From Hedera helix (Eukaryota; Streptophyta; Magnoliopsida; Apiales; Araliaceae): 64,000 nucleotides of DNA. Position numbers and translations under genes: made by a program. Of this stretch, positions 1 through 11,840 are shown one piece after another. Below the pieces are notes generated by a model that saw nothing but the letters and a program-made list of their open reading frames with translations, was not told the DNA's origin and searched no databases. Each line of letters opens with the position of its first letter. The first letter of the stretch is position 1. The stretch is from the NCBI GenBank assembly GCA_947179155.2, contig OX359266.1:19430598-19494597 (forward strand), in the 5' to 3' direction.

Positions 1-467
1 ATGGTGTTCTTGATAGATTTTTTTTTTATGAAATATGATATCAATTTGACACAAAAAAATATAAAATTAATTAGTACTATACAATATAATATTAATGTAT
101 GGTGTTGTTGATTGTGAATTTTTTGTTGAAATATATTTTTAAAGAAATATATATATATTTTTTCAAAAAGTATGAAATTATTTAGTACTATATAGTATAA
201 TGGTAGTGTATGGTGTTCTTGATAAGAAAATTATTTATGAAATATAATATCAATTTGATAAAAAATATTAAATTAATTAGTACTATACGATATAATGTTA
301 ATGTATGGTGTTGTTGATTGTAAATTTTTTTTTGAAATATATTTTAAAAAAAACATATAAATTTATTTAAAAAAATATTAAATTATTTAGTACTATATAG
401 TATAATGGTAATGTATGATGTTCTTGAATGGAAAATTATTTATGAAATATAATTTTTTTTATTATAG
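1..467. repeat. Dimeric tandem repeat beside the PMD-Ulp1 gene
   Basis: AT-rich tandem array, cut by the window start. The phrase ATGGTGTTCTTGATA occurs at 1 and 210, and a diverged copy at 415, giving a period of about 205-209 bp. Inside each period there are two related halves of about 104 bp, each with TTAGTACTATA followed by a TGTATGGTGTT-like phrase (near 71, 181, 278 and 387). The halves alternate between GTTGTTGATTG and GTTCTTGATA endings, so this is a dimeric higher-order repeat. It ends at a TTATTATAG that resembles a splice acceptor just before the PMD coding remnant. It may be a subterminal array of the MULE or an intron/promoter of its gene; the sequence alone cannot decide. Confidence 0.8.
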
Positions 468-1370
468 GTCGAATATGGACGATTGAAATGTTTGGCTAAT
501 GGTTAATACTGTACTTTTTGATCAAAATAATCATGTGTCCGATGATATATGGAAGGGTCATGATAAGGCTAAATTAAATACAACTCAATCAACATCACAG
601 ACATTTAATTAATGGAAGTTGACTGATGCGCAAAAAAATTTACTTCGTAAGTGTGGGTTTGGTGTTTTTACCCATCCGACTATTATCATACTAACTGATC
701 GAAGTCTCGTGTCTGTCTTAGTTGAAAGATGGCGACCGAAGACAAACACGTTTCATTTAAATTGTGGGAAAATTACAATTACAATGGAGGATGTTCATTT
801 TATACTTGGGTTGCCTGTATTGGGAGAACCATTAACTACTCCCCTTTTGGATAGACCCTTAATATATTTTAATAAATGTTTTGGGTCTGTCACTATCGCT
901 GAATATCAGTCAGTAAAAAATAAATAATGGTATTTCCTTAGTTTGGCTGCATGAAATTTTTGATAAATGCCCTACAAATGCAACTAAGGAGGAGGTTGGG
1001 CGTCACACTAAGGCATACATCCTTTGGTTGTGTGAGGCTATATTATTTTCAAAAAGGTCAAAGAATTGTGTACACTCTCGGTATATGTATTTTATAGCTA
1101 ATTTAAAAGATTGTGTAACATATGTTTGGGGTGCGGCTTTGTTGGGATACTTGTACAGGGGACTGTATACAGCTAGTAGGAGATCTAGTAAGTACCTAAA
1201 TGGTTGTGTTTCATTACTACAAATCTAGGCGTACGAGCGACTAGTTATTGGAAGGCTAAACCCCAGGGAAAATTCTGATTTTTGGTTACCTAGGGCAAGG
1301 GCCTGAGCATATTATCATCCGGGTAGAAGACTTAATCCCCATCATCATTTACAGTTCTACCGGGGGGGGG
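468..1370 (+). pseudogene. Plant mobile domain (PMD) part of a PMD-Ulp1 transposon gene, piece 1 of 3
   Basis: The translation carries the PMD (aminotransferase-like, MAIN/MAIL-type) signature: a segment LVSVLVERWRPKTNTFHL followed by ITMEDVHFILGLPVLGEP (about 709-831), then YVWGAALLGYLYRGLYTAS (about 1112-1168) and AYERLVIGR (about 1230-1256). The reading is in one frame from 469 to about 920, shifts by one base near 920, then stays in one frame to about 1370. Stops lie at 484, 610, 1226 (TAG where the family has Trp before AYERL) and near 1303 (TGA). PMD proteins are nuclear, and TE-encoded copies accompany MULEs and gypsy elements. This copy is the N-terminal half of a gene continued at 9783 and 41193. 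It is broken by the LTR at 1375. PMD identity is clear; function in the transposon is unknown. Confidence 0.85.
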
Positions 1371-2709
1371 GGGGTGTAACGCCCCCAAAATCCCCGCACT
1401 TTTACCTGCGGTAGACCTTGTGCGTTAATTTCGTACATCTATCGACTTAACCAATGATCCCATAATCATATTGGTTGAATTAGTCTTAATTTAGACTATA
1501 CATTAAAAAATTTCTCTTAACTTTGTCCCTAGATCTTAACTTGATCTCAATCTCATAAGTATACAAGTATCAACTTGTATTTCATCCGTATAAATGGATA
1601 AAACCATATATAACGGTTTAATTTTAACCTTAGGATTTAAATATTCTATAACTTTACATGTTCCAACATCTACGGTATTAAATCATTAGGACGGCTCTTG
1701 GGAACAGAGAATCCCGTGGTGAATGTTTGTATCTTCACCCGTGATAAATGTTTGCATCTTTATCCGTGACAAATGGTTGTATCTTTGTCCAGTGCAAAAT
1801 TCTCTTTCCGTACAGAACATTACCCAACTAGTTAAAACCCTCATTCGAAACATATTTGTTTATAGTGATATGTCTTCATATCAATAATCCTACTTATATG
1901 GTATTCAGAATAGTAATAACGAGTTATACCTGAGTCCGAGGAACCTTAACGATGGATTTGACCAGTCAACATCGCTTAGTCTTGTCTCGGATGTACAACA
2001 CTCACAAGTTATTTACCGATCCTCATCCAGATAAATAGATCATTATCAATACTATGTTAAGTCTTAACAGTTATAGGTTATATCAAAATAAAGACATAAC
2101 AACATTCTGATGATAATAATTTATATCATTCATTCAATATTCGGTTACATGTTTGTTTGTTCGTATTACAACAGTCGTTATGACTTATATAAATACAAGT
2201 AATAAACATGAAAACCTAATCTACGCTTCATCTTTACGTTCATGATCTTCTTAACGTTCATCTTTAATCTGCAAATAAGGTTTTATTCGCAAGAATGAGC
2301 ACGACGGCTCAGCAAGTCTAACATACAGCACATACGCAGTTTATGCTTTCATATAAACTTTAACATGCATTGGCTGAACATAATTCTCCATTTAATATCA
2401 CATATAACCCACGTTCCAATAATTTATATCACATTGACACACAAAGTGTATAAATCATATTCATAACTCGGAAACATAACACATAACATTTAGAAGGCTT
2501 GCAACCATTAGTTAAAGACTTCATATAACATCTATTACATAACAAATAACATATAAGGGTTTAGAACTTGCCTTGAAACTGTTTTAGGGTTTCTCGGGAA
2601 ATCGTTAAACGCCTACAAAAAGGGTTACGCGACCCCGAACGTTAGTTTATCAAATTTTCTTTTTGAATAAGTCTTAGAATAACTTAACTAGACTATTTCC
2701 ATAGGTGGA

Positions 2710-5700
2710 TGTAATGTCCTAGAATTTCCACATCTTTATTAATTAAATTATTAATTTAATTTTCAACGAGTTAGTTTTATGAGATTATTTAAATCTTTTT
2801 ATGTGATTAATTAATTATGTGATTAAATAATTATGTAATTAATTACTAAAATTAATTAAAGGGGGTCACTAATATGTTATTAAATTAGTGAACAAACCCT
2901 AAAGTTTTAATATCAAAATAATTGATAAGTTTCCTATTAATTAAATATTCAATTAAATTGAATATAATGAGTGAATTAAATATAATAAATTAATTAATAT
3001 GATTATTAATTAATGTAAATAATGTGAAATATTAATAATAATATTTATTAGTCCATTTGGTAATTTAATACTTATGGGTTAAAATATTTAATTATTTATT
3101 CAATCTAATTATTTATTTAACATGGATTGAATAATTAATGTGTAAATTATTAAATTAGCCCAACATGGGTCAATTAGTAGCCCAAGTGGGGAATAATAAA
3201 ATTTGACAATTTAGTAGCCCAAACAATTTAATAGAAGCCCAATTGGTATTTTAAATTAAAGCCCAATGATTGGCCCACTTGGAAAAACAATTAAATAACT
3301 TATTAATTAATTAAAATAAGAAAAGTGAATTGATTTTTGGGACTTTTTGAAGTCCATCAGCCGACATAATGGGGTGAGGAGGAGAGAGAGTGTATTGTTA
3401 TTATTTTTATTATTAGTATTATTATTTGATTTTCATTTATTTAATTAAAAAGGGTTGCTTGTTTTCTTTTTGTAGTACATGCACCATGCTTCTTTTCACC
3501 TAATGTGGTTAACTTGTGTAAGTATCCAATGGGTGCATGATGGGCTAAAATTATTAGATATAATTTATGTATCTAGTAATATTTCAAGTATACTTGAAAT
3601 GTGAGATATACTTCATTTTATTTTTCAAGCAAAAGAGAGCTAGAGAGAGTTGAGAGAAAACTTTAAGTGAGAGCATAATATTTGAGAGATCAAGTAAGAA
3701 GAAGAAATCCTAAGTTAGTTCATGCCATCCTCCTTCACAACATATTTTGGAAAGAAGAGGAGAATAGCTATCAAAACAAGGTAGTTATTTTTAAACCCTA
3801 ATCTTGCTTTTCTTTCAAGTTATAGTATAAATATTAGTGTAATAATTTCTATGGTTAATATCATGCTATGTATGTTTATATAGTTGATCATGGGTTTAAC
3901 TTATGTGTTATGAGTTTTATTGAATGAAAAACATGTATTTGGTTGTGTGAAAATAAATCTCAATATAATGATTAACTATAATTTTTGATAATATTTAGAT
4001 TTGATGTTCTAATATTATAGAACATTAAATCATGAGAAAAACAAAGTTTGAATCACTCAAAATGGAGTTTTATACAAAAAGTTATGATTTATGGTAGTTT
4101 ATGTGATGTAAAAATTTTTATAAAAAAATATTGATATTAAATCATGAAAAATTAATTTTTCATGTTATAAATTAATATAAGATGATTGGTAATTTTTTTG
4201 GATTTTTATTGAAGAGTTAAAGATTTATTGAAGGTATATTTTTATTTAAAATGGGTAGCTGGAAACACTGTTCACGTTCTGTCGGAAGAAAAATTTTAAG
4301 GGTTTCCGCGCAATGCGCGGACCACTGTTCACCGAGAAAACGCAGAGCCAAAACGGCGTCGTTTTGGCAGAAGGAAATTTTACTCCGCGCGTAACGCGCG
4401 GAAGCCAGCGTTCGGGGTTACAAAACGACAGCGTTTTGACCCGTAAAAACTAAAACGCGCGCAATGCGCGGTAATAATCTTTCCGGGGAAATTACGTTTA
4501 TGCCCCTCCATGTTTTTCTTGGTAAAATTACGTTTTTGCCCTCCGATCAGTTTTCTGATTATTTACAGAATTGCCATCGGTCCGGATTTTTCAACTTAAT
4601 TACGAAAATGCCATTCGGGTTAATTTTAATTAATTTAAATATTTAAAAATTAATTTAAAATTATAACAAAAATAATAATAATTCAAAAATAATATTGGGG
4701 AGGATATTTTTCATTAAGTTTAATATTTAAATATTTTAAATATTAATCTAGTTAGCTAAACCATGGTTAAGTTAAATAAATTTATTATTTATTTATTATT
4801 TTAAATATTAATAATAAATAAAGATGATAAATTAGCAATTATTATTAAATGTCTATTAAATAATACTTAAAGAGAGATAAAATTTATAAATTAATTATTT
4901 ATTATTTAAAAATTATTAAATAATAAATAAGGATAATTAAGTAATTAATTATTATTTAATTAGCATTAAATAACGATTAATGGAAATTAAATTATTAGAG
5001 TAATAATTTATTATTTAATTAAAATAATAAATAAGAATGATTTGATTATTATTTAACCTTAAATAATAATTAAAATTAATTAACTAATTAATTATTATTT
5101 AATTGACCTTAAATAATAATTAAAGGGGATTAAGATTAGTAAACTATTATTTAATTTCCTTAATTAAATAATAAGTAAGGTTAATTACTTAGTTAATTAT
5201 TGGTGGATTAACATTAAATTAAAGAAGGTTAAAATTAAGTTAATAATTATTTATTATTTAATAATAAGTAGGTACAATTAGTTATTATTTATTTTAAATA
5301 ATAAGTAGAGTTAATTAATTAATTTCTATTTAATCAATATTAAATAGTAATTAAATAGAGATTGAGTTAATAAAATAAATTAAATTTAATTATGATTTAA
5401 TTAAACAATTGTAATAAGTTGTTTAAGGGTTTAATAAGTGTCCAACACTTAAGAAAAATATTTTCTAACTTATTAAATTATTAACCTAAAATGATTAAGT
5501 GTCTATAAGGTTAATAATATTGTTTTGACTAATGTAATTTATGTGGTAATTAAGTTCGTTATTAAGCGTATAATTATGCAAATACGTCGTACTAATTATT
5601 AGACCGACTTTATTAATGTTAGGTCTTTCAAAGCAAGTTAGTTAAAGCTAGACAATTATTGTAGCTGAGCAAACAGGCAAGTTCTCTAACCCTACTCAAT

Positions 5701-6637
5701 TATTATCGTTGAACAAGTTTCCATACTTGTATTTATTGTTAAAGCTTGAAGTGGTTTAATTATTTAAAATTATTCCACATCCATATTGTTTATAAAATCG
5801 CACTTAGTGCATTTGAAGCTTGTTAGTTCTTGATTCATGAACTGTATTAAAAATGTCTGAAGCTAATAGTTCAGCTAGACATTGCGTTTCTAAATTCAAT
5901 AACTTGAATACTTTTAAAAGCTTATCCAAACCATTGTTGGGTGCGTATTTTCTTATATTAAGTCTGAGAATTGAACAACCCTAAATTAGGGGATTTTGTG
6001 TCGGGAAACCGACTTTGGGCGCCAGTAACTAAATGTAATGCATATACAGCGGGTTGAATAGGCTGATCCCCTTGAAAACCAAACAACTCAAAGGGTCAGA
6101 GGAAACTCTATTATACCCTAGTTAGTTCAGGGTCCTTAGAGACCACTCAGCATTTTAAGATTCAAATATTCTGTTTATTAAAATTTGAATCCTGTTTCAT
6201 TCACAATTGTTATATCTATTGTTGAACCATTGAAGATCTTTCCCATTCATTCATGATATATTAAATCTATATGATTGTTATAAACTTGCTGAGCAAACTA
6301 GTTGCTCATTCTTGCTATATCATGAACCATTTTTCAGATAATCCTGATTGCTCCAGGAAGGATAAGGGAAAAGGAAAGGCCAAAGCTTAAGTAGCTTATG
6401 CATGCTAGTTAGATCTTTATTTATGTATTTACGGTTGTTAAACCTTTTGTAATTTCTTATGATAGGAACTGTTTTTATGTTAAGGTTGATAGACCCTGGT
6501 ATTGTAACCTTTTGAAGGGAACCAATATGTATTATTCCGCGATATTTAAATGCAATGTATGTATTTAATTGTTAGTAATGTGTTGAATAGTGAGAACCAA
6601 ACTCGAGGTTATGGAACCCGGATTTGGGGTCGTCACA
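2710..6637 (+). mobile_element. Solo LTR of a Ty3/gypsy element, TSD GTGGA
   Basis: The LTR starts TGTAATGTCC at 2710 and ends GGGGTCGTCACA at 6637. The five bases before it (2705-2709) and after it (6638-6642) are both GTGGA, a perfect target-site duplication, so this is a solo LTR left by LTR-LTR recombination. Length is 3928 bp. Order inside: promoter-like AT-rich part, purine-rich AGAGAG stretch near 3635, a GC island (4265-4480) with GCGCAATGCGCGG-type palindromes in otherwise AT-rich DNA, a long TTAATTAA-type microrepeat block, the shared TGAGCAA/TTGCTCA stem-loop (6290-6308), and a GGATAAGGGAAAAGG purine run near 6358. The small ORFs in it are chance frames. Confidence 0.92.
4619..5400. 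repeat. AT-rich microrepeat block inside the solo LTR
   Basis: About 780 bp built almost only from TTATTTAATTAA, TTAAATAATAA and AATTAAT modules in alternating polarity. The modules repeat every few tens of bases without a fixed period. Because the modules are complementary to each other, the block could fold on itself extensively. A block of the same style lies in the LTR at 47254-51999 (49778-50590), which marks the two as relatives. Confidence 0.75.
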
Positions 6638-8900
6638 GTGGAATTATTTGAAAAATTGTCCAACTCAAAAACTCATTTTTTAAGTCACTTTTAAAAAATA
6701 GGCAGCAAGTTTGGCTGCTAGACCCCGACTCGGTTAAACGGCCATAACTTCTTCGTTTTAAAACATTTTTTAGTCGTTCAAAATTTCACGCGTTCGTAAC
6801 TTCCGTATATACAACTTTTATTCAGACAAAAGTTTGAGATTCCTTACTTATTTACACATATTTCGCCAGTAATGGGACTGATCTAAAACTGATTCATATT
6901 TCTGACCTTTTTTTATAGTGACAGCCATAACTTTGTCATACGAAAACATTTTTGAGTGATTCTTGAGTCTAAATTGCTTAGAATTTCATGATCTAAAACT
7001 TTCATTTAGGTGTCTAAGGCAGATTCAGAAATTAAAGTTTCAGAAATTACCAAAAATATTCTGCTAGTATATTAGACTTAACTTTCTTTGATCCGATTGG
7101 TAAAACATGATACCTCAAGCATTAAATTGCTAAGATAACATGTTCTAACACTCCGTATCACTTCATAACATAAAAATAACAAAATCATAAACCTACTTAT
7201 ATAAGATTTCATGACTTTTTCTCAAGAACACGAAGAACGAATCGAAGAACACGAAGAACAAAGTTTCATCGTTCTTCGTTTCGACTACTAAAACTTGATG
7301 CCACAAGCATTATTTAGCAAGACCATCATGTTTCATCATCCCATAACACTAAATTACCAAATCATAAACCTACTTATGTAGAAATTATGACTTTTGCTCA
7401 AGAACACACGAAGAACACAAAGAACGAAAAATCGTACATGGTAACGACTTATGTTCTTGAGCTTTTGGATTTCATACTTGAAATAATTTGAGCATTATAA
7501 CTATATGTGATTATAACACTTTATAATTGACAAAATTTGGTCATTATAACGACTTGTTTACTTAATTATAACAATTTATAATAATACTCCAGAACATACG
7601 AAGAACACGGAGAATGGATAAACCGTACATAGCTACGACGTATGTTCTTGATCTTTAAACTATGAAATGAAATTTGACATAACAACGACTTGCTCAAGTC
7701 ACAAGGAACACGGAGAACGAAAAATCGTACATGGCTACGACTTATGTTCTTGAGCCTCATCGATAAAATAAAACTTTAAGCATAATAACGATTAAGAATC
7801 GTACCTTTTATTATTGCAAGCTTTAACTATTTCTTTGCAATCTCTTGATTATAGGAATTTTGCTTTGAAAATTATTGAGAATAATGAAGAGCTTATCTCT
7901 CTATTTATAGGAAAACCAAGGGTCGGGGTAGTTTGGTCATTAGTTTAAAAGCCAAGGGCATTTTAGTCTTTTCTCCCTAGCGCTTGCATCATCGCTTACA
8001 TCACCCTTCTTCTAATTAGTCGATTCATTTTCACTTGGATTTAGTTCCAAACAAATCGTGCTAGTTCTTTTTCAGTTAGTGTAATCGTGCTAGTTCTCCC
8101 TAGTTTAGTTACACTAACTTAGTTACACATAAACTAGTTTGATTTTAACTAATTAATTAAATAGTATAATACATTAGTATTTATACGTATTTCTTCTGTA
8201 TAATACATCGTATAATATTCGTATTCTACTGGTATGATACCTTGTATTATTCTCGTATTAATCTCGTATAATCTTTCGTATAATCCTCGTATTATATATT
8301 ACAATATACTTTTATTATTCTCGTATTCCTTCCGTATTCGCTACGTATTCATCCCGTATACGTGAATAGTAATCTCCATAAATTATTTTGGGTAAAAAAT
8401 TTATTGGTCAAAATGCATCTACTGTCAATAAAAATGCTATTCAGGAATGTGAATTTTCAAAATTTGGAAGAAAAAATTTCCAAATGAATAGTGTTTTACA
8501 CGTTTTTTGAGTAAAACTTTTATTGGCTAAATAATATCTATACTTCATATAAATGCTATTTCGTGAAATACGATATATCAAAATATCGAAAAGAACAGTA
8601 AAAAAGACGACAAACGTTTTCTCGTAAATCGTGACGTTTTCGTCTTTTTCTCTAGAAAATTTTATTGGTTCTCTGGCATCTAAACCTCATATTATCACTA
8701 TATTGTGAAATGTAAGAAGTCCTACAAATGAAAGAAACAGTCAAACGAATGAAAAACATCACCTCGTGAATAGTGCTTGTACACGTTTTTCGAGAAAAAC
8801 TTTTATTGACTGTTACGTGTTTTCAAATCGTAGGAAGGTTGAATCTTGAAACGAAATGTCAATTTGACCTTCACATTTTGCTCAAGGGCCTAGGTTATTT

Positions 8901-8952
8901 CCTAGGGTTTAGACCCTAGGGTTTAGGGTTTAGGGTTTAGGGTTTAGGTTTT
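8901..8952 (+). repeat. Short telomere-like TTTAGGG run inside an LTR
   Basis: Three perfect plant telomere units (TTTAGGG, 8922-8942) followed by TTTAGG, and preceded by CCTAGGGTTTAGACCCTAGGG, which turns the repeat into a local inverted arrangement. The run sits within the minus-strand LTR, about 340 bp from its 9282 end, so it belongs to the element rather than to a chromosome end. Confidence 0.8.
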
Positions 8953-9282
8953 AACTCTTTTTCCAATTTAGGTTTTTTTGTCCTAAATTGACTTCTGATT
9001 TTTAATAAGTGTTAAGGTTAACAACTCGAACCAAAACACAAAATCCTACACATAGATAATTCATACAGCACATTTAAAAGCTCAATTCAAGCTTTACTAA
9101 GCACATAACATATAGTTTAGGTTAAAGATTTTAACCTCTTAGTTGTATACGATCGCAGTTTTGAGTCGGATATACTCTTTCAGATAACTCAAGGTATGCT
9201 TGAGAAATCCTTCTTTAGGTTTTGAATTGACAACCTTGCTTAGATATTGTTAGATTACTTTGGAAATATTTGGGATATTACA

Positions 9283-9780
9283 TTCAACCCAACTTACAGG
9301 AATTTCGTCCTCGAAATTAACTTTACAATTTCTTTAGTAATTTAATATCATATTTATAAGTGCTATAAATATTCAGGATATTACATTCTCTCCTTCTTAT
9401 CAGAATTTCGTCCTCGAAATTATAATATAATCATCTCCAATTTACTCTTCAATATGAATTTTCTAAATTCATCTTTTACTCACATTAAACCTCCAATACT
9501 TTGATTAGGTCTGAACAATGTTCACTTATCTCTACACATTTTCTTTCATAACTCTAGGTTTTAAACCTCTTTTCATACTCGACATTCAGTCTCATTCTTC
9601 CTTTATCTTGGATTCTTCTCACTTATACAGCGGTTAATCAAGACCTTTACCTTATTCAAAAACTATGAATACTATATAACCCATAATTTTTTTAAATCAT
9701 CATCCGGACTGAAAAACCATATCTTGTGTAGCAATCAATTAAGATTGAGAACACTTCATACTTTGTGTAGCAATCAATTA
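9283..9780 (-). mobile_element. Internal 3' end of the truncated Ty3/gypsy element, with a duplicated junction
   Basis: On the minus strand the sequence next to the LTR reads TTTCGAGGACGAAAT..., the signature I associate with the end of pol in chromovirus-type (Tekay/Del-like) gypsy elements. It appears twice: before the LTR start at 9282, and again before a second LTR start (TGTAATATCCT on the minus strand) at about 9382. So about 100 bp (9283-9382) is an extra piece made of one LTR tip plus one pol tail. Beyond 9420 no frame is open. At 9726 and 9764 a 30-bp phrase beginning TGTGTAGCAATCAATTAAG is repeated directly. The boundary with the PMD-Ulp1 gene, near 9780, is approximate. Confidence 0.55.
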
Positions 9781-9782
9781 AG

Positions 9783-10605
9783 ATTGAGAACACCATACGT
9801 TGTACTTTAGGTGATCAGCCTGTCGTACCATATATGAGGTGGTACAACAGAATTACATGTAGACGAATTTATAGGCCTCGACCCGAGAGAGATAATGACA
9901 ATTCATACGAGTCTCGGTCTGCTTACAGTCAATATCGTCTTATAAATATGGTGAACATGTTTCATTCATTTAAATTATTCAATCTTTACTTTTAAATGTA
10001 TTTATTTGACTTAAATTACTTGTCAACTTACTAATATATATTTTTTATTAATTACAGGTTAAGAGTGCGAAGTCCCTTCTTGACAAATGTTTTAAGTTCA
10101 AGATGCCTCATCCGTATATTCTCATAAAAGAGGGATGGGACCAACAGTATGCTACATATGACAGCGATGTCAGGGGCCAAAAAGAGTCTCAGGCGAGATT
10201 AGAAGTAGAAAAACCTTTGTCCCCGCGCGATGTCTACATCCCTAGCCCCCAAGCTACTGATGTGCAAAATTTATAGTGCCCGATGTCTACATCCCTAGCT
10301 CCCAAGCTAGTGCACCACAACCTACGTAGGAGGAGGGTTTATCAAATTTCATTGACTTGGAGGCTAAAGTGGCTATACTAGCTGAAGCATGTATTCCTAA
10401 TACTTTATATGGAGATAAGGGCTCTCCAACAAAGTTACTACGAGACTATAAAGTACAATGGATTAACGAAAATATGTTCAACCAGACTCCTCTAAATGCT
10501 TATATTTTCCCTATATCTCACCCTCAACAGTTTTACACATTGCATTATGAATATTTCGTAAGTTTGTGCCCTAGTAACTGGTCATACAAACATGTAATGG
10601 ATGTG
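9783..10605 (+). pseudogene. PMD-Ulp1 transposon gene, piece 2 of 3
   Basis: Coding remnant continuing the PMD gene. The segment PVVPYMRWYNRIT (about 9820-9860) resembles the C-terminal end of transposon PMD proteins. A likely phase-0 intron is 9951-10057 (GTGAAC...TTACAG), and the frame then continues with VKSAKSLLDKCFKFKMP. A 53-bp tandem duplication (GATGTCTACATCCC at 10229 and again at 10282) shifts the frame. After it the frame runs to 10605, with one stop near 10327, through AEACIPNTLYGDKG and SHPQQFYTLHYEYF to KHVMDV. The last codons are split by the Tat element. Deleting that element and one copy of the ATGTG duplication joins the frame exactly to 41193, so these are pieces of one gene. 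The middle part (linker between PMD and protease) is not a domain I can name. Confidence 0.75.
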
Positions 10606-11213
10606 TGTTGACGTCGGGAAAATCGTCTCCTATTAATAAGTATATAACACAAGATGGGATAAATATAGAAGTTACAAGAAGACAAAACCTTCCTTTTTCT
10701 CTCAAACCCATAGGGTTTTTCCTCTCTCTATTCTCTATTTTTTTTCTCGGATGAAAAACTAGACGCTGTATAGTGTTTGGAGGCAGCCGCAGGTGCATCT
10801 ATAGCTAGCCGCAGATCCATCTGCAGCTACCTACTGTCGCCATTTCACTTGCCACCTCGGCTGTCGTGTGTTTCCTCGAGCCACACGAACGCCTAAAAGT
10901 CTTTGGTCGTAGATACATCTACGGCTGCCCGGCTTTCTTTTCTCGATTCTCATGTCATACAGTCTTAACTCATCATTTTTCGCTGTATTATTTGTACCTC
11001 GCAATCTGGGGACTGTGGGTAGGATGTATTGACTGTTTCGGTTCGTTTGGATCTAGTCGTATCCCTATATCACGCAATTCGATGCCGATTCGTTGTCATG
11101 TTTGACTGTCATGACTGTGCTGAAATTACCATTCCTTTTCGCAGGCCATGCAAAATGACGATTTTGCCCTCCTGCCCAGGTTAGTAGACAAGTGCGATAT
11201 TTGGGTGTCTACA
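10606..11213 (-). repeat. 3' LTR of the Tat element (short form)
   Basis: From 10638 to 11213 it matches 40617-41187 at roughly 90 percent by eye, including the shared end ATTTGGGTGTCTACA. The copy is only 608 bp against about 1.93 kb for the other LTR: the stretch equivalent to 39260-40616 is missing. Its first 32 bases are not the start of the other LTR; instead ATCGTCTCCTATTAATA matches the leader at about 39114-39130. It carries three GCCGCAGAT-type palindromes (about 10783-10927). In antisense it lies upstream of the two plus-strand accessory genes and could have supplied their promoter; I see no direct proof. Confidence 0.85.
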
Positions 11214-11391
11214 GCTGCCCTTTTTTATCATGTTTATGCAATGCAATATGTAATGAGCATGATAAAGCAGTAGACACCTGGCACATGATAATGACCGCAT
11301 ATATTAATGATGCACAAGATATATGAGAAGATGCAACGCCATATGCAACACATTCATGAAGAGGTTAGTTCAAAGTTATGAATGAATATCG
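11214..11391 (-). other. Tat 3' UTR with polypurine tract
   Basis: The minus strand reads CATGATAAAAAAGGGCAGC immediately before the LTR, a polypurine tract suited to priming plus-strand DNA synthesis. The rest of the stretch is non-coding and leads into the hairpin array. Confidence 0.7.
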
Positions 11392-11840
11392 CTCGGGTTT
11401 AGTCTCCGATTGATCATTTCGTCGTTGTCAGGTCTCGTCTCTGACAGATCGTCTCGTAATCATCGGGTTTCGTCTTCGATTGATCAACTTGGGGTTGTTG
11501 AATTTCGTCTCCAACATGTCATCTGGGGGCAGTCGGGTTTTATATCCGCTTGGTCATCATGGGGTTGTCGGGTCTCGTCTCCGACTGATTGTCTCGTAGG
11601 TGTCGAGTCTCGTCTCCGATGAGTTGTCTCGTGAATGTTAGGTCTCTTCTCTGACTGGTCGTCTCGTGGATGTCAGGTTTCGTTTCTGACTGGTCGTCTC
11701 ATGGATGTCAGGTTTCGTCTCTGATTGGTCGTCTCGTGAATGTCAGGTTTCGTCTCTGACTGGTCGTCTCGTGAATGTCAGGTTTCCTCTCTAACTGGTC
11801 GTCTCATGGATGTCGGGTTTCGTCCCCGACGAGTCATTTC
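11392..11840 (+). repeat. Array of about 12 short hairpin units in the Tat 3' region
   Basis: Tandem units of about 36 bp with the core GTCAG-GTTTCGTCT-CTGAC-TGGTCGTCTCGTGAAT. Each core is a 4-5 bp stem with an 8-9 base loop. The stems vary in pairs: TCGG/CCGA, GTCAG/CTGAC, ATCGG/CGAT, GTTG/CAAC, GTCGG/CCGAC, with G-T pairs such as GTTAG/CTGAC. The loop stays close to GTTTCGTCT. Small ORFs here are by-products of the repeat. Tat-clade elements are known for variable tandem repeats in this position. Confidence 0.85.

Larger units (their letters stand above)
1375..9282 (-). mobile_element. Ty3/gypsy long LTR (3' LTR of a truncated minus-strand element), interrupted
   Basis: In plus orientation it runs from TGTAACGCC at 1375 to GGGATATTACA ending at 9282. 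Read on the minus strand it is TGTAATATCCC...GGGCGTTACA, the usual ends of the long LTRs in this window. It is an LTR attached to its element because the bases after 9282 are pol 3'-end sequence (minus-strand TTTCGAGGACGAAAT). With the nested solo LTR (2710-6637) removed it is about 3.98 kb, close to the other long LTRs here. It contains the shared LTR stem-loop (2289-2317) and a short telomere-like run. The left flank is a run of G (1362-1374). No TSD can be read because the element's other end is lost near 9780. I see no coding capacity. Confidence 0.7.

Noticed and set aside
7566..7760. Minus-strand 64-codon frame with repeated phrases
   Set aside because: It reflects a local repeat (AAGAACACGGAGAAcGA-type phrases at 7230-7720) inside the LTR; no protein family recognised.
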